Source of the DNA: Pachyseris speciosa
Lineage: Eukaryota > Cnidaria > Anthozoa > Scleractinia > Pachyseridae
Length of the DNA: 64,000 nucleotides
Assembly: GCA_016490735.1 (NCBI GenBank)
Contig: JAEMWC010000131.1
Span: forward strand, 821,001-885,000
Reading direction: 5' to 3'
Within the stretch, counting starts at the first letter, position 1. Each line of letters opens with the position of its first letter. Shown one piece after another: positions 58,275 through 64,000 of this stretch. Made by a program: the position numbers and the translations under genes. The notes under the pieces were generated by a model. That model ran no database searches and was not told the origin of the DNA. It saw nothing but the letters and a program-made list of their open reading frames with translations.

Positions 58275-59486
58275 TCAATCTGACCAATCATCTTCATCGT
58301 CATCATCCCAGTAATCGTCATCGTCATCAGAATCATCTTCGTCTGCGGAGATATGATAGTTCAACGCAAACTATTTCAATCTATTGATCGCTGCGTTTCG
58401 TGCTGCTTCCCACATTCCTGCAGCCAACAAAAACTTTTGCCGAGCGATACAAGCAACTTAAAGGGTAAACAGGTTGCAAACCGCAAAATTCTGGCGGCCA
58501 AATGAACCTCATCATATCTCGAACGTAGACAATTTCTGGATCGCACCCCTCGATATTTCAAGCCGTTCTGAACATACAATACCTAAAAAATCGCTTGAAC
58601 TTACATAACCGAGCACTTTTATACAGGACTTATTTTTAGTTCTATAGAGCGGGGTTTCCGAATCTTCCATTTGGCTTCCAGAAAGCGCTTTCTGATTGGA
58701 TTTGTAACCTTTGCGGAAGCACGCAAATTAAAGGAGCTCGGTCACGATATTTTGGGTCATTATAAGACACACACACATACAAAAAAAATGCATGTAAACA
58801 ATGGGAAACGTGGAATAACAATTTGTCAGGGAAGATAAGTACCAAAGAGAGAAGAATTTATAAATGCAAATATGGCGAGGATGGTGAAGGATGGAGAAGA
58901 TTGAAAAGGATTACAAATCACCTTTTTGAAAATTTGAGGCTAAACTTTACAAAATCCAAAGACCCTGACGTAGCTTCTTGAATGGAAAAGGTGGAAATTT
59001 TCACTTTTTGCACGCACCACTGACACTTGTATTAGAGACGGTGATCTGAAGAATACGCTATTCTACTCCCTCACCTGACGAATGCATGACTTTATGTCGT
59101 TCATCTAGTGCTCGCGCTAAGTTCCCCATCATTCCTGTGAATTCTTCCTTCGGTTTTGGAGCAGTCGTTCTTTCCACCTGTGGCAAATAGAATTGATTTT
59201 GTTCTCTCTAAAGCCTGGTTTTCACTAGCGACGCAAGCACAAACGCAAGCATAAGCGCAAGCACCAGTAGCTTATGCCAAGTGAACACTACGCAGGTATA
59301 AGCGCAAGCACAAGGAAAAGGAAAAATTTTGATCCTTGCGCTTGTGCTTATGCTTGCGTTAAGCCCGTTTTCACGGTGAAATAAGCGCTCTTGTACTTGC
59401 GCTTGTGCTTGCGTCGCCAGTGAAAACCAGGCTTAAAGGATCAAAACTCGATCAATTTGCCCAATTATTACTGGGCATATTAACTG

Positions 59487-59518
<32 letters not shown>

Positions 59519-62500
59519 TTATATCAAAGCGAGTCAGTGGTCACCATCTTTTCATATGAAACTAAGTTTTCATTCAGATGCAAATTAAACTCATTTTCAT
59601 TGTAATAGTTCTGCACCAGGCCTCGCTTTAGAAAAAGAGGCCAAAGGTAAGGCCATCCCCTTTTTTTTCGTTTATTGTCGAATGCGTTTTCTGATTTTGG
59701 GTCGGTCGGTCGGAAAAAGGAAAAAAAAACAAAAACAAAAATAAAATTGGAAAAGGAGTCTGGAGCTAGGAGGCCCGGTACGTCAGCATAATATCGGTGG
59801 AGCCTGGAAACAACAGGTGTGGTTACAAAGTCAACATGGCGGCAATGGATGAAGGCAAAATCGACGTCGTTGTTAAAATCAAACGAGAACAGGGAAAAAA
59901 GGATGAACCACCAAAACTGCACACTGATCTGCCAACATCCATGACTTTTCAACAGCTGCTGGAATGAATAGACCCCGATATTTCGCATATCACCACTATA
60001 TGCCGAGTAGGTTTTAAAAAGCGTGGGGAACAAATACCTACAGATTTTGAGGAGGTGGAATTGAATAACACCATCGGAAAACTCAATGTTACTGGGTCCA
60101 ATTTCATGGAACATCGTATAAAAGAGGAAGAAAATGATGAAGAACCACCAGCAGCAAAACGAAGCGCGTTCGATGTGATTTCAGATTAAAGTGACAATTG
60201 TTTAAAATAATGTGCCATTGCCTTCATTGCCTTCTGCGTAACCTTTTTTTTTTGTGAAAACGCGAAAATCTGGGTCGGTCGGACGACGCTAAACAGAGAA
60301 AAAAAAGGGGATGGCCTAATTCGGAAATGGCCTATTGCATACAAACGTAGCACGGTTGCGGGCAAAACAAGTGGTTATACTCCAAAAAATGTTTCGTTTC
60401 CGTCTCTCGTGAATCTATTGATTGTTTGTGTTAATAAAAATCACTTTAAATATTCATTTCAGTTGTTCGCATAGTAAAGGGGACTGGAATAACCTACCGC
60501 TGCAAGTAGTTGAAGCAGAATCTTTTAAACTTTTTAAAACTAGATGGAAGTCTAAATTAATTTGTAAATATGTAAATAGTGATATATCTTTAAGGTGTTA
60601 GCTATAATATAAGACTAGCTCTATTGTATAGTTGTAGTTTTTTATTATTTTCTGGAAACATTATAGGGTTGACCTCGTGTTCAGTCCTTTTCATGATGTA
60701 TTTTTTATCTTTACTTCTTTTATTTAAGCCTCATGAATAAATTTGTATGTTATGTTATGTTGGTAAAGAATAAAGGAAAAGCTGTGAAAAGAAACTCTGA
60801 AAATTCTTGTCTTCCTCGCGACTATCATGCATGTATTTTGCAAAAAAGAAAAACAAGAACCGCTTTTGTCCTTATTAAAGGAGTTAAAGACGTTGTTTTG
60901 ACAGATGATTTAGTTCGTCTTGGTCAAACTTGGAAAGAAGACGAAATAAGATCAGCCACATAATAAAAAACTATTTTTACGCACAAGAAAAGAATGGGAT
61001 CGGTTGAGCCAAAACAGAAGATTTTGCATAAGGATGGCCTAATCGAGTTTCGGTGTTTTAAAATCAGATTACGAGAAGCCAAGCCTTCCCATTAAGGATG
61101 AACGACTAGGAGGCGCTGTGATGTTCCGGCCAGTGAAAGGGTGAAACATTTTCACTGCTCCTGCAAGATCTCTAAAAGTCCCTATCCCTATTTTGTGAAG
61201 TTTCCCTTAGAAAAAATAAGACATCTGAATACAGGCTATATCCTTGACTGCTGGTGACAAAACCGAGAGACGTTTCTAGGTAATATATATGATTATACAA
61301 CCGTGAGTAATATGAATTACCTTTCTAAGCTGCGGCCCCGCTAGTATACTGTCTAGGAAACCCATACCTCCGCCACCCGCTTCAAAACCGGAGCTGCTGA
61401 TTGGTCCTACACTCTCGGAGAATGAAACATCAAATTGAAGAGGAGGGGGAGGAGGTGGTGGTGGCGGCGGTGGGGGAGGGGGTGGGGGTGGCATTGATCC
61501 ATCCCCTGATGTGTCCTGTGAGGGTGGTGGTGGTGGAGCCGATACTGTCATGGGAGATGGGGCTGGTGTAGCGCATGGAGGGGGTGGGGGAGGAGGCATA
61601 GAAGAAACGAGTGGAGGTGGCGGCGGAGGCGGTGTTGTTGATTCTTTTGGGGTCGGGGTTGGCTGAGCAGAAGGCGGTCGTTGGGCTGAATCTGTTGTCA
61701 AAGAGAAAATAAACAAAGAAAATAATATTTGAGGTTTCGTTTTTGAAATCTTGAGACCATAGGTTTTGAATATTTTATCACAGCTGATATCAATAAAAAC
61801 AACAACGACAACAACACTTAGTGGTGAGAGCACTCGCCTCCCACCAATGTGGCCCTGGTTCGATTCCCGGACTCTGCGTCATATGTGGGTTGAGTTTGTT
61901 GTTGGTTCTCTGCTCTGCTCCGAGAGGTTTTTCTCCGGGTTCTCCGGTTTTCCCCTCTCCTCAAAAACCAACATTTCCAAATTCCAATTCGATCCGGAAT
62001 TTCGAGGGCCACAGGTTTGTCAGTCATAGACTGTTAAGTGTCACTCTCGTTAAACAAAGCTGATATATTTAATTATATATATATTTTTTATTTTATAATG
62101 ATAATGGTGATGATGGTGGTGGTGTAGATGGTGATGCTGATGCGTGCTGATCACGGTGGTGGTGGTGGTGATGATATCGATGGTGATGGTGATGTCAACG
62201 ACGAACGACCACGACTTGACTAGCTGGCCACTCAAATTAATACTTTCATGAGAGGATGTGGGGGAAGCGGGGGGGGGGGGGGGGTTGGGGAGAACTAGAA
62301 TAGAGGTTAAGCGTTATAACATTATCTCAAGACACCATTACCTTGTTGCGCGCTTGGTGGAGACGGAGTGGGACCCGGTGTGGAAGGCGTGGCCTCTTGT
62401 TTGGTCGTCTTTGCCTGAGCCTTTTTACTAGGTTCCTTCGAGCTTTTCTTAAACAGCCCTCCGAATAAACCTGCAGGGAATGAACGTCTCTGTTATCACT

Positions 62501-63200
62501 ACTATTTCCATTTATCATTTGCGTCGAAACGATAATGGCATATTGCTGGTAAGTCCTAGGTTCAAAACGAAAAAGACTATGGGGGATCGCTCTTTCATGG
62601 TTGCAGCCCCAGTCTTATGGAACAGTCTTCCTCTTTCAGTAAGACAAGCTAAGGACATTAACACTTTTAAGAGTTTAGTAAAGACCTTTTTATTTTCTCA
62701 GGCCTTTTCTTAAATTTAATGCTTAGTTTTAAAGTTTTAAATTGTAGGTTTTAGGTTTAACTTTTAATTTTAGTCAGTAGTTTTACTATGCTAACTGTAA
62801 TGCGCTTTTGATTATTCTTATAGAAAAAGCGCAACATAAGTATTAAATATTATTATTATTATTATTATCCCTCAAATATTTTCGCTCCTCTGCGATTCGT
62901 CAGAGTGTAAATTTAAATTAACTTGACGCAATAAGTGAATTATGGCCCAGGTAAAATCAAGTAACGAATAATTGAGTTCAGTTTGAAATTTGGTAGATAT
63001 TTAATACCTTCCAAATTTCAACGGGAACTCAACTCGTTGGTTGTTAATCAGACCGCTGTCCACTCAAACAAATTTATAGGTTTTCAGTAATTTTCTTGAA
63101 TACCTTTCTTCTCTTTCTTTTCTTTTTTAGACTTTTTGTCTTTGGTATCCCACACATCTTTTTCTTGCTCCTTTGATGGTTGAGACGAAGCATCAGGAGC
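58275..63200 (-). CDS. WASP/N-WASP-like Arp2/3 activator, 3' part of gene (5' end outside window)
   Basis: Five minus-strand exons join in frame: 63200-63104, 62470-62342, 61691-61321, 59177-59075 and 58342-58275 (stop). In order they encode a Lys/Glu-rich segment (KDKKSKKEKKEKK), a GLFGGLFKKSSKEPSKKAQA linker, a long proline-rich region for profilin or SH3 binding, one WH2 actin-binding motif (MGFLDSILAGPQLRKVE), a central helix (MMGNLARALDERHKVMHSS) and an acidic tail ending DDWSD. HSSDED and the final acidic Trp are hallmarks of WASP/N-WASP VCA regions that activate Arp2/3-driven actin branching. I see no CRIB/GBD between the Lys-rich part and the prolines. The WH1 and any CRIB must lie upstream, beyond the window, or be absent. 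Splice sites are GT-AG; the first listed exon may begin at 63205 instead, since TACAG is duplicated there. Confidence 0.85.
59212..59433. mobile_element. PIF/Harbinger-like MITE with TAA target duplication
   Basis: AGCCTGGTTTTCACTAGCGA then CGCAAGCAC at the left is mirrored at the right end (GTGCTTGCGT, CGCCAGTGAAAACCAGGCT). TAA flanks both sides (59209-59211, 59434-59436), the TWA target of PIF/Harbinger elements. The interior is made of AAGCGCAAGCA-type repeats in both orientations. It lies in an intron of the WASP-like gene, about 35 bp upstream (in gene sense) of the 59177-59075 exon. Confidence 0.8.
59508..59648. mobile_element. 141-bp MITE inserted in the left terminal repeat of another element
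   Basis: ACCTTTGGCCT ... AAAGCGAG at the left and CTCGCTTT ... AGGCCAAAGGT at the right are inverted copies. The unbroken right terminal repeat of the host element shows the original sequence, GAATTAGGCC; here it reads GAATTA-insert-TAAGGCC, consistent with a 2-3 bp TA/TWA target duplication. Confidence 0.8.
59836..60189 (+). pseudogene. Unknown 117-codon gene inside a DNA element, with one in-frame stop
   Basis: ATG at 59836 (context aacATGGCGG) opens a frame to TAA at 60187-60189, interrupted only by a TGA at 59965-59967, codon 44, where CGA would be expected. The product would begin MAAMDEGKIDVVVKIKRE, have a hydrophobic pattern and length reminiscent of a ubiquitin-like or PB1-like fold (TSMTFQQLLE, then ICRVGFKKRGEQIPTDFEE), and end in an acidic, lysine-containing tail (EEENDEEPPAAKRSAFDVIS). 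No family is recognised and the fold idea is a guess. Its position between terminal inverted repeats suggests an element-encoded or captured host gene, recently disabled. Confidence 0.5.
60455..60765 (+). mobile_element. CR1/L2-like LINE 3' end with (TTATG)n tail
   Basis: A short frame reading GDWNNLPLQVVEAESFKLFK then TRWKSKL matches the conserved C terminus of CR1/L2-type LINE polyproteins. It ends in a stop, a short 3' UTR with TTTAAGCC, ATGAATAAA and the tail TTATGTTATGTTATGTT (about 60742-60760). It is strongly 5'-truncated and antisense to the WASP-like gene intron that holds it. Confidence 0.75.
60766..60963 (+). other. Open coding-like fragment of unknown origin
   Basis: Immediately after the LINE tail an open frame of about 65 codons ends in TAA. 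Its last part (KTRTAFVLIKGVKDVVLTDD, then LVRLGQTWKEDEI) has the composition and pattern of a real protein. I recognise no family. It may be a fragment of an older transposon gene interrupted by the LINE. Confidence 0.25.
61436..61680 (-). repeat. Proline-codon repeat in the WASP-like exon
   Basis: CCN repeats encode several polyproline runs, the longest about 17 prolines, inside the 61691-61321 exon. On the plus strand this appears as GGTGG/GGGGG tracts. Confidence 0.9.
61810..62030 (+). mobile_element. tRNA-derived SINE
   Basis: The head has an A-box-like 'agtggtgagagcactcgcct' and a B box GGTTCGATTCC at 61857-61867 with tRNA-like spacing. A body follows with 'gttgagtttgttgttggttc', 'tttctccgggttctccggt' and 'ttcccctctcctcaaaaacc', typical of widespread invertebrate tRNA-SINEs. 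It lies antisense in the intron between the 62470-62342 and 61691-61321 exons of the WASP-like gene. Confidence 0.8.
62092..62200 (+). repeat. GGT/GAT microsatellite
   Basis: Degenerate gatggt/ggtgat triplets run for about 100 bp within an intron of the WASP-like gene. A G-run of about 15 lies nearby at 62270-62284. Confidence 0.85.
62520..62870 (+). mobile_element. CR1/L2-like LINE 3' end with (ATT)n tail
   Basis: The frame RRNDNGILLVSPRFKTKKTM, then GDRSFMVAAPVLWNSLPLSV, then KSLVKTFLFSQAF and stop is the well-known C terminus of CR1/L2-like LINEs (GDR.F..AAP.LWNSLP). It ends in 'gaaaaagcgcaacataagta' and (ATT)n at about 62847-62868. It lies about 50 bp upstream (in gene sense) of the acceptor of the 62470-62342 exon, in antisense orientation. 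Confidence 0.85.
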
Positions 63201-63296
63201 CTGTACTGTAAACAAAGAGAGGACAAATCAGGGGGAGCACAGGCTACTGTCAAGCTACAAACCAAATAACTATTAAACCGCTCGCAAGGCCGTGAG

Positions 63297-63975
63297 TTTG
63301 TGGAATGTAAATGTATTAGTCTTCCAAAAAGCTATCCTTGCGATCTTTCCTTTAGTATTAATGAGGTACTGGTTCCTATCGTAGACCATTTAGAACTTTT
63401 AGGTGTAACTATCGATAATTCGCTAAATTTTAGCAAATATGTTGGCAAGATTACTAAGAAAGTTGGAAATGAGTTAGATGTTTTGAGCAGGCTAAAGAAC
63501 ACGCTATCAATTTCTTCGAAGATGTGCCTCTACAACTCGTTTGTAATGTCTTATTTCACTTACTGTTCTGCGATTTGGCATAATTGTAATGAGTCTGACA
63601 AGCAGAAGTTGGAAAGGCTTAATGTGAGAGCTCTAAGGTGTGTCTACAAAAAAAACGGGTGCCCCTTCAAGGTGATGATGACTACGGCTTAACTTTGTTC
63701 AGTCGTCGCCTACAGGACATTGCCATATTAATTTTTAAAGCTGTAAACGTTATGTTACCGGCATATTTAAGTGACTTGTTCGTCGTTCGTAATAATGTGA
63801 AGTGCTTGAGAGGCACCAACAAGCTTTTCGTCCCACGTAAGAAAACTACAAACTTTGGCCTAAAATCTATAGCTTTTATTGGTGCTAAAGTGTGGAATTC
63901 CCTACCGGATGAATTGCGTTCGGCGACAACCCTTAAGGAATTCGGAAATGCTGTGAGGGAGCTGCATTTGTGATG
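63297..63975 (+). mobile_element. CR1/L2-like LINE reverse transcriptase fragment, frameshifted
   Basis: The first frame (63300-63692) carries the late reverse transcriptase segment: LELLGVTIDNSLNFSKYVGK, NSFVMSYFTYCSAIWHNC and KLERLNVRALRCVYKKNG. The C-terminal part continues in another frame (to the stop at 63971-63973) with FVPRKKTTNFGLKSIAF and GAKVWNSLPDELRSATTLKE. The two overlap near 63640-63690, so a frameshift lies there. The YxDD catalytic part is missing. It lies upstream (in gene sense) of the last visible WASP-like exon. Confidence 0.85.
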
Positions 63976-64000
63976 TGTTGTTTTCTGTGTTTCACTGTAA

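Larger units (their letters stand above)
59489..60336. mobile_element. DNA element with 36-bp terminal inverted repeats carrying a broken ORF
   Basis: The right end AAAAAAGGGGATGGCCT followed by AATTCGGAAATGGCCTATT (60301-60336) is contiguous. On the left the complement is present in two pieces: AATAGGCCATTTCCGAATT (59489-59507) and AGGCCATCCCCTTTTTT (59650-59666), separated by an inserted MITE of about 141 bp. A 'gggtcggtcgg' phrase occurs inside both ends. The interior carries a 117-codon frame with one internal stop. The superfamily is not determined and no target duplication was fixed. Confidence 0.75.

Noticed and set aside
61857..61867. B-box-like sequence as evidence of a functional tRNA gene
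   Set aside because: It belongs to a SINE; no cloverleaf with acceptor stem closes around it.
61821..62063. Plus- and minus-strand frames over the SINE
   Set aside because: The sequence is a tRNA-derived SINE (A and B boxes, typical body); the frames are not coding.

Overview
This is an animal nuclear genome window. The density of short introns, the MEF2, Lines and WASP-type genes, and the load of small inverted-repeat transposons, Penelope-like and CR1/L2-like relics, tRNA-derived SINEs and simple repeats fit an invertebrate. I infer a cnidarian, probably an anthozoan such as a stony coral. That is an impression from gene and repeat character; nothing in the window proves it.

Layout of genes. 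(1) At 24-66 on the minus strand lies the first coding exon of an unidentified proline-rich gene. It is divergent from a complete three-exon LINS1 (Lines homolog) gene on the plus strand (258-4183, 848 residues), so the two probably share a short bidirectional promoter. (2) From about 4.4 to 23.4 kb there is no convincing host gene, only a dense, nested transposon landscape. (3) From about 23.4 to 42.6 kb lies a gene-poor, mostly unique region with a few inverted-repeat elements and microsatellites; it is upstream of MEF2 and may hold its distal promoter, non-coding 5' exons or enhancers. (4) A complete eight-coding-exon MEF2 gene lies on the plus strand (42638-55608, 481 residues). (5) On the minus strand, convergent with MEF2, are the five 3'-most coding exons found of a WASP/N-WASP-like Arp2/3 activator (58275-63200; the 5' part lies beyond the window). 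Its introns hold a SINE, CR1/L2-like LINE ends and nested MITEs.

The most informative structures are mobile elements whose boundaries can be proved from the sequence. Four copies of one short element family with G/C-run termini are each flanked by a perfect 8-bp target duplication. One copy has been split by a Penelope-like (GIY-YIG) insertion that carries a hammerhead-like motif. A foldback element has minisatellite arms. A 2-kb palindromic element holds a THAP-like fragment and is itself interrupted by another element. A DNA transposon carries a 117-codon unknown ORF broken by one stop, and its left terminal repeat is interrupted by a 141-bp MITE.

The three gene products do not form one pathway. 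MEF2 is a transcription factor, Lines a nuclear regulator, and the WASP-like protein an actin nucleation factor; their adjacency is ordinary synteny. I found no new multi-gene system. The novelty here lies in transposon structure and in a few splice and domain-architecture details.
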